Source of the DNA: Chondromyces crocatus
Lineage (GTDB): Bacteria; Myxococcota_A; Polyangia; Polyangiales; Polyangiaceae
Assembly: GCF_001189295.1 (NCBI RefSeq)
Contig: NZ_CP012159.1
Location: forward strand, 7,146,525 to 7,210,524
Length of the DNA stretch: 64,000 bases
Direction of reading: 5' to 3'
The notes beneath the pieces are model-generated. The model was not told the origin of the DNA. It made no database searches and saw only the letters and a program-made list of their open reading frames with translations. The translations under genes were made by a program, and so were the position numbers. Each line of letters begins with the position of its first letter. Position 1 is the stretch's first letter. Below, one piece after another: positions 46,001-56,000 of this stretch.

Positions 46001-48852
46001 CATTTCTCGGGGATCACCGATTGAATGGCACCGCTTTCATGCCCGGGTCTGCCTACATCGAAATGGCATTTGCTGCGGCACGCGAGACGCTGGGAGGTGG
46101 AGACCATTCTCTGCGCAATCTCAGCCTCGACGCTCCGCTGACGATCCTCGATTCGACGACGACCGTGCAGACCATCTGCACCGAAAGACAGCCAGGGACG
46201 CTCGAGATCGAGGTCTTCAGTCGGCAGCAGCAAGAAGGAAGCGAGGACACGACCCCCTTCCAGCGGCATGCGATCGTGGAGGTGGTGCGAGAGGGGCTCT
46301 CTTCGGGCCAGCCGGCACGTCGTGAGTTCGATGTCCTGGAGATCCAGGGCCGGTGCCCAGAACTCGTGGACATTGCCTCCTTCTATGAGCAGCTCGAGAA
46401 GGGAGGGCTCGCCTTCGGTCCCCTGCTCCGCGGCGTTCACTCTCTGTGGCGCCGCGATGGAGAGGCGCTCGGGCGAATCGAGCTACCAGAGGGGCTGCGC
46501 CACGAGGCCCAGGACTACACCCTGCACCCCGCCCTGCTCGACGCAGCGCTGCAGGTGCTCGGGTCGACGCTGCCAGGGGGTGGTCCATGCGCTGGGGAGA
46601 GAGGGCCTCTCTTGCTGGCGTCGATCGGGTCCGTGCGATGGGGCGAGCGTGCTGGCCGACCTTGCTGGAGTCATGCGGAATCCCACGAGGTGCCTGACGG
46701 GGGTGCGCTGGGAAACGTGCGGCTTCTCGACGAACGAGGGCGGACGATCGTCGAGCTTCTGGATCTGCGTTTGCGACGCGCGAGCCGAACGGATGCGATC
46801 TCTGGAGCTGGCTCGGCGCTGGATGCTTGGCGCTATGAGGTGCAGTGGGAGCGCAGCCCCCTCGATGTCTCGACGAACCGCGACGGACGGCGCTGGCTGC
46901 TCTTCGCTGACGGAACGGGTGTCGCGGAGGCCCTCGCCAGACAGATCGAGCAGAGCGAAGGGCATTGCGTCCAGGTGCGGCCGGGCGCGGAGTACGAAAC
47001 GGTCACGGACTCGCGCGTCGTCATCGTTCCGGGCCGGCCCGATCATGTGGCGCGCTTGCTCGATGAGGCGGAGGCCCGCGGGATGCCTTATGACGGCGTC
47101 ATCCATCTGTGGAGCCTCGACGGCACGGTGCCCGAGCCTGGCGCGGTCGGCGACGAGGCGGTGGCACAGTCCCTGGCTCATCTCGAGCGCAGCCTGCACC
47201 TCACCTGCGGCAGCACGCTCACGCTCGTGCAAGCCCTCACCCAACCTCACCGGCCGTCCCCTCCGCGTCTCTGGTTGGTCACGCGCAATGCCCAGGCCTT
47301 CGACGGCACATCCGAGCGGCTCGACGTCCAGGGAGCAGCGCTCTGGGGGTTCGGTCGGAGCGTGGGACTGGAGCATCCGGCGATCTGGGGTGGCCTGGTC
47401 GATCTCGACGAGGGAGCGCATGGCGAGAGCGCTCGGCTGCTCATGGCACAGATCACCCACGGTGGAGAGGAAGACCAGGCCGCATTCCGGCGAGGGATCC
47501 GTCATGTCCCTCGCCTCGCCCGCGTCGACAGCACGCCGCCTTCATTCACGGCGCTGCCCGTCATCCAGCCGGATGGGAGCTACCTGATCACCGGTGGCCT
47601 CGGAGGCGTCGGCCTGCGCGTCGCTCGCTGGCTTGTCGAGCGAGGGGCGCGCCACGTGACGCTGCTCGGCCGGGCAGGCCTTCCGCCGCGGGAGGCGTGG
47701 TCCACGGAACCGGGAGACACGCCACGTCGACGCGTCATGGATACCATCGCCACGCTGGAGGCAGCCGGCGCGTCGGTCGACGTGGTCGCCGTCGACGTCG
47801 CCGATCTGCAAGGGATGAGGCGCGTCTTCGCGAGGTTCGGCTACAGTTCTCCCGCGCTGCGCGGGGTCGTCCACGCCGCGTCGGCAGTCGATCCTTTGCC
47901 GGTCCGGGAGATGACCTCGGAGGCTCTCCTCGCAGCCTGCCGCGCCAAGGTCCTGGGTGGGTGGATCCTGCACAACGTCGCGGCGTCATCTCCACTCGAC
48001 CTGTTCGTCCTGTTCTCGTCGACCTCTGGCATCTGGGGAGCGGGGCGCCTCGCGCATTATGCGGCAGCGAATCAGTTCCTCGACGCGCTCGCGCAGCTCC
48101 GGCGCCAGAAGGCACAGCCGGGGTCGTCCATCGCCTGGGGCCTCTGGAACGAAGGCCGCGGCGCGTCCGAGGAGATGCAGCAGTGGTCGGCGCAGGTCGG
48201 TCTGATCGGGATGGCCCCGGCCCGCGCGCTGGACGCCATGCAGCGCGTCCTCGCCGGTGACACCGTCCATCAGATCGTGGCCGACGTGGACTGGCGCCTC
48301 CTCAAGCCCTCGTACGAGGCCAGGCGGCGCAGGCCCTTGTTCGCGTCGATCGCGATCACAGAGGCGCCGACCCTGGGCGGCGCTGGCGTACGCAGCGCCC
48401 TCCTCGTGAAGCTTCACGAGGCGCCTCCACGGTCGCGGAAGAGCCTCCTTCAGGCCGCCATTCAGAAGGAAGTCGCGAGGATCTTGCGCCTCCCTCCGTC
48501 GACCCCCATCGAACCGCGCCAGGGGTTCTTCGAGCTGGGCATGGACTCGTTGATGAGCCTGGAGCTGAGAAACCGGCTCCAGGTCACGCTCGGCCATGCA
48601 TTGCCGACGACGCTGGCGTTCGATCATCCCACGATAGCGTCGCTCACCGGCTTCCTGGTGAGCCGTGTGCTGCAGCTCGACCTCGGCGAGGCAGAGCCAG
48701 CTCCCACGGGACACGTGGAAGCGCGCACCGAGGAGACGTCGAGCAGCTCGCTCGGGTCCCACGGCGACGACCTCGACGCGCTCGAAGAGGACGAAACCGA
48801 GGCGCTTCTGGAGCGCCGTCTGGCGGGTCTGGAGAAGAGGCTCAGCACATGA
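43084..48852 (+). CDS. cndB: Type I PKS module 2 (KS-AT-DH-KR-ACP)
   Basis: A 1922-residue protein. An N-terminal docking helix (about 20-45) is followed by KS (48-475, Cys217), AT (583-880, Ser675; VASH near 774 and DRIQPAVFAM suggest methylmalonyl), DH (950-1235, HRLNGTAFMP intact), KR (about 1498-1720; Ser and Tyr of the triad present in FSSTS and AHYAAAN, but the LDD motif is replaced by VDP) and ACP (1785-1865, GMDSLMS). The C-terminal ~40 residues are acidic (EEDETEALLERRL), typical of a docking tail. It would add a methylmalonyl unit and reduce it to an alkene. The start overlaps the upstream stop (ATGA). The symbol is by position. Confidence 0.88.
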   Translation: MKDRRVVPGSMSEASRNPDYKALLRQAYDALQQMQTRLDAVERARHEPIAIVGLSCRFPGGANPRAYWELLRQGVDATREFPRERFDIDAFHSPDPTAPGKTNARRGGFLEGVDGFDPQYFGLSPREAALMDPQQRLFLETSWEALEDAGIVPASLAGTATGVFVGVYNDDYQWLDTSVEAIHDAYNATGTAHSVLPGRLSFLLDLRGPSLAVDTACSSSLVAVHLACQSLRTGESDIALAGGVNLILSPRPSILLSKLQVLAPDGRCKTFDASANGFSRGEGAGVLVLKRLSRAQADGDRILALIRGSAVNQDGRSAGLTAPNPRAQADLIRQALKMASLAPSDISYVEAHGTGTPLGDPIEIEALAEVFGSPQPDGTPCLVGSVKTNFGHLEAAAGIAGLIKVVLSMAHAAIPPHLHLTTLNPRIRLEGTRLAIPTALTPWPALREGGRRCAGVSSFGVGGTNAHVILEDAAALASRPASREAQASETLHVLPLSARSPEALGALARSFRDFLTSTASDPAPSLVDVCHTAGTARSHHAHRLAVVGATHSALVEQLDCHLRGEPSLRVATSRVDTSSAPGVVFVFPGQGSQWAGMGRTLSTREPVFRAALEQCADAVARHGGWSLSDVLREDADGTWLDRSDRIQPAVFAMQVALAALWKHWGVIPDVVVGHSMGEVAAACVAGALSLDDAARIICKRSALLTRVRGRGAMAVIELPAWRVEEIIGPHHGALCIAAINGPTTTIVAGDAAPLSTLLDDLQRQNVFCRPVRVDVASHSPHVDPLREELLTALEGLHPLRGSTPLRSTVTGKTSLGEDLDAGYWVRNLRQPVQFLPAIRSLLDEGRRIFIELSPHPVLLTALEQTIAERGAGGIALPSMRRDAVDQDVLMESVAALYAHGAPIDFSKMHPGGRRITLPTYPFQRTRHWLDLSSRDGDPAPVLARSRGRHPLLGARLLTAHPVFEAQHSVDGLPFLGDHRLNGTAFMPGSAYIEMAFAAARETLGGGDHSLRNLSLDAPLTILDSTTTVQTICTERQPGTLEIEVFSRQQQEGSEDTTPFQRHAIVEVVREGLSSGQPARREFDVLEIQGRCPELVDIASFYEQLEKGGLAFGPLLRGVHSLWRRDGEALGRIELPEGLRHEAQDYTLHPALLDAALQVLGSTLPGGGPCAGERGPLLLASIGSVRWGERAGRPCWSHAESHEVPDGGALGNVRLLDERGRTIVELLDLRLRRASRTDAISGAGSALDAWRYEVQWERSPLDVSTNRDGRRWLLFADGTGVAEALARQIEQSEGHCVQVRPGAEYETVTDSRVVIVPGRPDHVARLLDEAEARGMPYDGVIHLWSLDGTVPEPGAVGDEAVAQSLAHLERSLHLTCGSTLTLVQALTQPHRPSPPRLWLVTRNAQAFDGTSERLDVQGAALWGFGRSVGLEHPAIWGGLVDLDEGAHGESARLLMAQITHGGEEDQAAFRRGIRHVPRLARVDSTPPSFTALPVIQPDGSYLITGGLGGVGLRVARWLVERGARHVTLLGRAGLPPREAWSTEPGDTPRRRVMDTIATLEAAGASVDVVAVDVADLQGMRRVFARFGYSSPALRGVVHAASAVDPLPVREMTSEALLAACRAKVLGGWILHNVAASSPLDLFVLFSSTSGIWGAGRLAHYAAANQFLDALAQLRRQKAQPGSSIAWGLWNEGRGASEEMQQWSAQVGLIGMAPARALDAMQRVLAGDTVHQIVADVDWRLLKPSYEARRRRPLFASIAITEAPTLGGAGVRSALLVKLHEAPPRSRKSLLQAAIQKEVARILRLPPSTPIEPRQGFFELGMDSLMSLELRNRLQVTLGHALPTTLAFDHPTIASLTGFLVSRVLQLDLGEAEPAPTGHVEARTEETSSSSLGSHGDDLDALEEDETEALLERRLAGLEKRLST

Positions 48853-51800
48853 GCGGGAGAGACGAACAGGACGGTCGCGGACAGCTCCTCAAGCGGGCGC
48901 TCCGGATCATCGACGAACTCGAGACGAAGCTCGATGCCTCGGAGCGGTCTGCCCGAGAGCCCATCGCGGTCGTCGGGATGGGCTGTCGCTTTCCAGGGGC
49001 CAACGGTCCAGGAGCCCTCTGGACCTTGCTCCGCGACGGCGTGGATGCGATCTCGACCGTGCCCGGGGATCGCTGGGACGTCGCGTCGATCCATGCGACC
49101 GCGCCAGGGACACCAGGCAAAACGACGTCACGGTGGGGCGGCTTCCTCGATGACGTCCGCGGCTTCGACGCGCGCTTCTTCGGGATCTCTCCGCGAGAGG
49201 CGGAGCGGATGGATCCGCAGCATCGCTTGCTCCTGGAGGTGAGCTGGGAGGCGCTGGAGCATGCCGGGGTCGCCCCGGATCGGCTCGCCGGGACACCGGG
49301 CGGCGTCTACCTGGGCATCATCGCCAGTGACTACGCGGCCCTCCAGGCCGAGGCGGCCGGGGATGCCTGCTTCGATCTGCATTACACGACGGGAAGCTCG
49401 CTCAACGCCGCAGCCGGGAGGATCTCCCACCAGCTCGGGTTGACCGGCCCCAGCGTGGCCATCGACAGCGCCTGTTCGTCGTCGCTCGTGGCGGTGCATC
49501 AAGCGTGTCTCGGTTTGCGCGCCAGGGACTGTGATCTCGCGCTGGCCGGCGGTGTCAGCGTCCTGCTCTCGTCTCGCTGGTCCATCGCGCTGTCCCAGGC
49601 CAACGCGCTCTCTGCGGATGGACGGTGCAAAGCCTTCGACGCCAGCGCAGACGGCTTCGTCCGGAGCGAGGGCTGCGGCGTTCTGGTGCTCAAGCGCCTC
49701 TCGGACGCGCGCGCCGCAGGGGATCCCATCCTCGCCATCGTGGCGTCGTCGGCGGTCAACCAGGATGGGCGGAGCAGCGGCCTCACCGTTCCCAATGGCC
49801 TCGCCCAGCAAGCCGTGATCCGGAAGGCGCTCGAGCGTGCGAGCCTGACGCCGCAGGACATCGATGGCATCGAGGCCCATGGGACGGGCACCTCCCTGGG
49901 GGATCCCATCGAAGCGAGGGCGCTCGGGGAGGTGTTCGGGCCCGGGAGAAGCGATGCGCAGCCGCTCGTGCTCGGCTCCGTGAAGACCAACCTGGGACAC
50001 ACCGAAGCCGCCGCAGGGGTCGCCGGGATGATGAAGGTGATCCTGGCGCTCCAGCACGAGCAGTTCCCGCCTCACCTTCACCTGAAGGCCCGGAGTCCTC
50101 GCATCGACTGGACGCAGCTCCCGGCGGTCCTGCCCGACACGCTTCGTTCCTGGCCCGCTGGCAGCAGAAAGCGCCGAGCCGGGGTGAGTTCGTTCGGCAT
50201 CAGCGGCACGAATGCGCATGTGATCCTGGAGGAGGCACCGGAAGCGCCCGCGCAGGTCGACGTACCCGCTTCGGGTCTGGCCCTGCCCACGGGCGAAGCC
50301 GCCGAGCAGCTCTTCCTCCTCTCCGCGCGCAGCCACGAGGCCCTCCGCGCCCTCGCACGCGCTCACGTCGACCGCCTCGACGACGACGGCGCCCTCGCAC
50401 TCGTCCCGCTCCTCTCCCTCTGCGCTGCCGCTGCCACCAGGCGCAGCCACCACCTTCACCGCATCGCCATCACCGCCCACGACCGCCTCTCGCTCCGCGA
50501 CAAGCTCCTCGCCTTCCTCCACGACGAGCCTCGCCAGGGCCTCTCCCACGCTCACCAGCCGCACAGCCGCACCGCACGCCTCGTCTTCGTCTTCCCAGGT
50601 CAAGGTGCTCAGTGGCTCGGCATGGGACGACAGCTCTTCGCTCACCAGCCCGTCTTCCGCGACGCGCTCCGACGGTGCGCCGATGCCTTCGCTCCCTTCG
50701 TCGACTGGTCGCTCGAGCACGCCTTGCTTCACGGCGATGCCCCCCTCCTCGACCGCATCGACGTCCTCCAGCCCCTCCTCTTCGCCTTCCAGTTCGCGCT
50801 CGCCTCCCTCTGGCGCGCATGGGGCCTCCGCCCCGATGCCCTGCTCGGACACAGCATGGGCGAGGTCGCTGCCGCCGCCTTCTCCGGCGCCCTCTCGCTC
50901 TCCGACGCCGCGCGCGTCATCTGCCGGCGCAGCGCCCTGCTCCGCTCCCTCCACGGCACCGGCGCCATGGCCGTCGTCGACCTCTCCCACGACGACCTCC
51001 GCCCCATCCTCGCCGACCGCTTCCCTCTGCTCGACCTCGCTGCGTCCAACGCCCCCCGCTCCTCCGTCGTCGCCGGCGAACCGCTGCCCCTCCAGCAGCT
51101 CATCGACTCCCTGCAAGCCCAGGGCGTCTACTGCCGCCTCGTCCGCGTCGACGTCGCCTCCCACTCTCGCCACGTCGACCCCTTGCTCCCGCGCCTCCTC
51201 GACGCCCTCCAGGGCCTCCTGCCGCGCACCGCCTCGCTCCCCATCCTCTCCTCCGTCTCCGCCGCTCACCTCGACGGCACCGAGATGGGCCCCGACTACT
51301 GGGCGCGCAACCTCCGTCAGCCCGTCCTCTTCTCTCAGGCCGTCCGCCGCCTCCTCGACGACGGTCCTTGCCGTTTCCTCGAAATCGCGCCCCATCCGGG
51401 CCTGCTCCACGCCATCGCTCAGTCCTTCCTCGCCCTCGACGCGGAGCCCGCCGCCGTCGCCTCCCTCCGCCGCGACGACAGCGAGCGCGCCGCCATGCTC
51501 GACGCCCTCGGCGCCCTCTACACCCTTGGCCACGACCTCGACGTCCACGCCCTCTTCCCGGGTACGGCTCCCCTCCCCGCCCTGCCCACCTACCCCTTCC
51601 AGCACGACGCCTTCTGGTTCCAGCAGACACCCCACGCCGCCCCCGCGCTGCGCTCCATGACCACGCCGCATGCCCAGGGGCAGCATCACCCGCTCCTCGG
51701 CGCCCATCTGGCCTCTTCGGTCCACCGGGGCACCCATTTCTGGCACCTCGACGCCCTCTCTCTGGGCTCCCTCCCCTGGCTCGACCACCACCGCCTCCAC

Positions 51801-53084
51801 GGGCACCCCGTCCTGCCGGCGGCTGCTTTCCTCGATCTCGCACTCTCCGCTGCCGCTTCCCTCGGACACACAGGCAGTCGGCTGAGCCAGGTTTCCTTCC
51901 GTGCACCTCTCTTCCTGCAAGGGCAGGCGACCCGGGCGTTCCAGATCGCTCTCCTTCCGAACTCGACCCAGGAGTTCACGTTTCAGGTCTCGAGCCGCGC
52001 TGCAGAGGAGAGCGACGCCCCCTGGACGCTTCATGCTGAAGGACGCGTGCATCCGGGCGAGGAGGATTCGACACGCGCCCCCGACTCGCTCGACGCTTTG
52101 CGCGCTCGCTGCACGACCGAGGTTTCCGTGGAGGAGCACGACGCGGCGCTGAAACGCAGAGGTCTCCAGTTCGGCCCCAGTTTTCGTTGTGTCGAGCAGA
52201 TCTGGCTGGGTCAGCGAGAGGTCCTCGGACGGGTGCGGTTGCCAGATTCGCTCGACGCGCCGCAGAACCACCGGATTCATCCTGCATTGCTCGATGCTTG
52301 CTTTCAGCTCCTCGGCGCTGTCGTCGCGTCAGGGAATGGCCATGAGGGTGGAGGGGAAACGGTGCTCTATCTGCCTGCGCAGGTGGGGGCGTTGCGCGTG
52401 TACGGGCGTGCGGCTCCGCGTGCGGGGTGGTGTCACATGAAGGTCGAGCAGGAGAAAAACCTGCCGGAGCGCATGACGGGGGAGATCTTCCTCAGAGACG
52501 ATCAGGGACGGGTTCTGGTTCATGTGCGGGGCTTTGTCGTCCAGCGGCTGGAGGCTGCCGTGGCTCCGACGACCCGGCGCTCGCGAGAGCCTCGCGAAGC
52601 CCTCCTCGCGCTGCGCTCCGGCCAGGCGAGACGTCAGAACCTGGAGACACGCGTCCGCGCAGAACTCGCAGCGGTGCTCAAGCTCTCCCCCTCCCGGATC
52701 GATCGCCTCGTTCCCGTCGCCGAGCTGGGCATCGATTCCGTGATGGCACTCGAATGCCGCAACCGATTGCAGCAGGCATTCGACATACCTCTCTCGGCGA
52801 CATTGCTCTGGGTTCATCCGACGATCGCCGCGCTGGCGACCCACCTCGCTGGCGAGATGAACATCAGCTTCGAGGACCAAAACGAGACGTCACCCCGGGA
52901 GGATGCCCTCGGGGCGGCTGGGCCTCGGCATGACTCCATCTCCACCGCACACGCCAGGGCAGCATCACCAGCCGCTGCGTCGAGCGTCATGACGCGCTCC
53001 CTCACGCAATTCGTGCGAGAGGTCGAGACACTCTCCGAAGAGGAAGTCCTGGCGGCTCTGCTGGGCGTGCAGGGAGGGGCCTGA
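48849..53084 (+). CDS. cndC: Type I PKS module 3 (KS-AT-DH-ACP, no KR)
   Basis: A 1411-residue protein: a docking helix, KS (36-460, Cys209 in DSACSSS), AT (577-875, Ser669; VASH, RIDVLQP, predicted methylmalonyl), DH (945-1235, [10 protein letters not shown], intact histidine motif) and ACP (1255-1340, GIDSVMA). Between DH and ACP there is no ER, no KR and no structural KR half, about 400-500 residues less than the neighbouring modules. With no ketoreductase the DH has no substrate in cis, so the module should leave a beta-ketone unless a KR acts in trans. The AT/DH block is shared with PKS gene 1. The start overlaps the previous stop by 4 bp. The symbol is by position. Confidence 0.88.
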   Translation: MSGRDEQDGRGQLLKRALRIIDELETKLDASERSAREPIAVVGMGCRFPGANGPGALWTLLRDGVDAISTVPGDRWDVASIHATAPGTPGKTTSRWGGFLDDVRGFDARFFGISPREAERMDPQHRLLLEVSWEALEHAGVAPDRLAGTPGGVYLGIIASDYAALQAEAAGDACFDLHYTTGSSLNAAAGRISHQLGLTGPSVAIDSACSSSLVAVHQACLGLRARDCDLALAGGVSVLLSSRWSIALSQANALSADGRCKAFDASADGFVRSEGCGVLVLKRLSDARAAGDPILAIVASSAVNQDGRSSGLTVPNGLAQQAVIRKALERASLTPQDIDGIEAHGTGTSLGDPIEARALGEVFGPGRSDAQPLVLGSVKTNLGHTEAAAGVAGMMKVILALQHEQFPPHLHLKARSPRIDWTQLPAVLPDTLRSWPAGSRKRRAGVSSFGISGTNAHVILEEAPEAPAQVDVPASGLALPTGEAAEQLFLLSARSHEALRALARAHVDRLDDDGALALVPLLSLCAAAATRRSHHLHRIAITAHDRLSLRDKLLAFLHDEPRQGLSHAHQPHSRTARLVFVFPGQGAQWLGMGRQLFAHQPVFRDALRRCADAFAPFVDWSLEHALLHGDAPLLDRIDVLQPLLFAFQFALASLWRAWGLRPDALLGHSMGEVAAAAFSGALSLSDAARVICRRSALLRSLHGTGAMAVVDLSHDDLRPILADRFPLLDLAASNAPRSSVVAGEPLPLQQLIDSLQAQGVYCRLVRVDVASHSRHVDPLLPRLLDALQGLLPRTASLPILSSVSAAHLDGTEMGPDYWARNLRQPVLFSQAVRRLLDDGPCRFLEIAPHPGLLHAIAQSFLALDAEPAAVASLRRDDSERAAMLDALGALYTLGHDLDVHALFPGTAPLPALPTYPFQHDAFWFQQTPHAAPALRSMTTPHAQGQHHPLLGAHLASSVHRGTHFWHLDALSLGSLPWLDHHRLHGHPVLPAAAFLDLALSAAASLGHTGSRLSQVSFRAPLFLQGQATRAFQIALLPNSTQEFTFQVSSRAAEESDAPWTLHAEGRVHPGEEDSTRAPDSLDALRARCTTEVSVEEHDAALKRRGLQFGPSFRCVEQIWLGQREVLGRVRLPDSLDAPQNHRIHPALLDACFQLLGAVVASGNGHEGGGETVLYLPAQVGALRVYGRAAPRAGWCHMKVEQEKNLPERMTGEIFLRDDQGRVLVHVRGFVVQRLEAAVAPTTRRSREPREALLALRSGQARRQNLETRVRAELAAVLKLSPSRIDRLVPVAELGIDSVMALECRNRLQQAFDIPLSATLLWVHPTIAALATHLAGEMNISFEDQNETSPREDALGAAGPRHDSISTAHARAASPAAASSVMTRSLTQFVREVETLSEEEVLAALLGVQGGA
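50204..51862. repeat. 1659-bp PKS AT/DH block, copy 2
   Basis: Counterpart of 37723-39381 at a constant offset. The left boundary falls in the conserved GTNAHV motif at the end of the KS, and the right boundary after the DH histidine motif. Beyond 51862 the DH sequences of the two genes are clearly different. Confidence 0.9.
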
Positions 53085-53085
53085 G

Positions 53086-56000
53086 ATGCCCGGAGCGAAC
53101 GTTCCCACCGGGAGGCTCTCGCCTCTCAAGCTCGCGTATCTCGCACAACAGCTCCACGCGGACGGTGATGCGGTCAAACAGCTCGCGGCCGAGCCGATCG
53201 CCATCGTGGGCATGGCCTGTCGTTTCCCGGGGGGCGCTCGTTCGCCAGAAGCTTTCTGGGAGTTCCTCGCGCGTGGTGGGGACGCCATCTCGGAGATCCC
53301 TGCAACGCGCTGGGACATCGGCGCCCTCTTCGATCCCGATCCGTCAGCCCCCGGGAAGATGGCGACCCGCTGGGGTGGCTTCCTCGAAGGCGTCGATCAG
53401 TTCGACGCCGAGTTTTTCGGCATCACGCCGCGCGAAGCCGCTCGGATGGATCCGCAACACCGCGTCCTCCTGGAGGTAGCCCACGAGGCGCTCGACCACG
53501 CGGGCCATGCTCATGAAGGCATCCGCGGCAGTCGGACCGGCGTCTTCATGGGGCTCTGCACGTTCGACTACCTGCTCCTTCAAGCGGCCGATCGCGATCG
53601 GATCGAAGCCCACACGAGTACAGGCTCTGCGCTGACCATCGCCGCCAACCGCATCTCCTATCTGCTGGATCTCAGGGGGCCCAGCCTGGTCGTGGATACG
53701 GCCTGCTCTTCTTCTCTGGTGGCGTTGCATCTCGCTTGCGAGAGCTTGCGTCGACGGGAGTGCTCTCTCGCCCTGGCCGGTGGGGTCAATCTGATCCTGG
53801 CCCCCGAACTCACCATCTCGCTCTCGAAGTGGGGCATGATGGCCACCGATGGACGCTGCAAGGCGTTCGACGCTCGCGCGGATGGCTTCGTTCGCAGCGA
53901 GGGCTGCGGCGTCGTCGTGCTCAAGCGCCTCTCGGATGCCCTCGCCGATCGGGACCGCATCCTCGGGGTCGTCCGTGGCTCTGCCGTCAACCAGGATGGT
54001 CGCAGCGCCGGGCTCACGGCGCCGAACCGTGCCTCACAAGAGGCGGTCATCCGGCAAGCGCTCGACAACGCGCGCCTCGATGCGTCGCAGATCTCTCATG
54101 TAGAGACCCACGGGACTGGCACCGCGCTCGGGGATCCCATCGAGTTCGAGGCGCTCGCCGAGGCGTTCGGCGGACCGCGCCAGGATGGGCGGACGTGCGT
54201 CCTCGGTGCCGTGAAGACCAATGTGGGGCACCTCGAAGCAGCCGCCGGTGTCTGCGGTCTCATCAAGGTGTTGCTCGCGCTCCAGCACGAGGCGATTCCC
54301 CCGCTGGCCCACTTTACGCAGCTCAATCCGAAGATCTCTCTGGAGGGGACACCTTTCCGCATCGCCACGGAGCTGACGCCCTGGCCCAGCACGGACTCCC
54401 CGCGCTGCGCGGGGCTCAGCGCCTTCGGTATGGGCGGCACCAACGCCCACGTCGTCATCGAGGAAGCGCCGCGCTTGCCCGTCCAGCCCCGGGCGACCGA
54501 GCCCCCCCACAGCGCCCACCTGCTCCCGCTCTCAGCTGCCACTTCGGATGCACTCGTCGCCCTCGCTCGGGCCCATCGCGGGCAGCTCACCGACGCCGAG
54601 CGCGAGGGCGGCCCTGCGCTCTCCGATGTCTGCGCCAGCGCCTCGAGACGTCGCTTCCACCATGAGCACCGGCTCGCCGTCGTCGGTACCACACACGCTC
54701 AGCTCCGCGATCGCCTCGACACCTTCCTGCAGGGCCGGCAGGGCCCAGGCATCCACGTGGGTCGCAAGCATTTCGATGGCTGGCGTCGCATCGTGTTCGT
54801 CTTCGCTCCTCACGGGTCGCAGTGGACCGGCATGGGTCGTCAGCTCCTCGCCGAAGAGGAGAGCTTCCGCAGCGCCTTCCTCCGGTGCGACGAGGCCATC
54901 CGCGCCGAGGCAGGGTGGTCGGTTCGCGAGGCGCTCGAGGGCAGCGCCGATGCGACCACGCTCGACCGGATCGAGACCCTTCACCCGACCCTCTTCGCCT
55001 TGCAGGTGGCGCTGGCAGCGACCTGGCGTGCGTGGGGCATCGAGCCTGCGGCGATCATCGGGCACAGCGTCGGGGAGGTCGCAGCGGCACACGTGGCCGG
55101 CGCGCTGAGCCTCGAGGACGCCGTGAAGGTCGTCTGCCGCCGCAGCGCCCTGCTGGCCGGCGTCACCGGCCGGGGTGCGATGGCCGTCGTCGAGCTCTCC
55201 CTCGAAGACGCACGTCGCGCCATCGCCGGCTACCAGCAGCATGTCCACGTGGGGGCCAGCAACAGCCCGCGCTTCACGGTGCTCTCGGGTGACGGCGCCG
55301 CCCTCGGGGACGTGCTGCGCTCGCTGACGCAGCAGGGGATCTTCTGCGGCGAGGGCGTCGCAGACGTCGCCTCTCACACGCCGAGGATGGCCCCCCTCCA
55401 GGCACCGCTCGAAGACGCGCTCGCCGACATCGTCCCGCGGAGTGCAGAGATCCCCCTGTACTCGAGCTGTGCTGGCGGGCAGGTCGACGGGGAGTCGCTC
55501 GGCGTCGCCCACTGGGTGCGCCACCTGCTCCAGCCGGTCCTGTTCTGGCCAGCGCTCCAGACGCTCCTCGCCGAAGGGCACGACGTCTACCTGGAGCTGA
55601 GTCCGCACCCACTCCTCACCTCGTTCATCGAGGAAGGGTTGGCCCATGCCGGGGTCGATGGTGCCGCGATCCCTTCCCTCCGGCGGGGCGAGCCGGGGCG
55701 AGGGGTCCTGCTCGAGTCGCTCGGAGCCCTCTACACGCTCGGCCACGCGGTCCCTTTCGAGCGCATCCATCCCACGAGCCGAAACGTCCAGCTTCCGCCC
55801 TATCCGTGGCAACACCGGCGCGCGTGGGTCGACCAGCTCCCGAGCACTCCTCCACGCCGGGAGGTGCAGCGCGCAGCGGTGGCAGGTCATCCCCTGCTCG
55901 GAAATCACGTGACCTCACCGCTCCTGCCAGGCGCTCGGCTGTGGCCCCTGGAGATCGACAAAGCCACGCTCCCCTGGCTCGACGATCACCGGGTCCGTGG

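Noticed and set aside
49128-52280. Very long minus-strand open frame (1050 codons) opposite PKS gene 3
   Set aside because: It is a shadow of the C-rich AT/DH block and other GC-rich codons; no ribosome site or domain, and it reads as a low-complexity Glu/Gly/Val-rich product.
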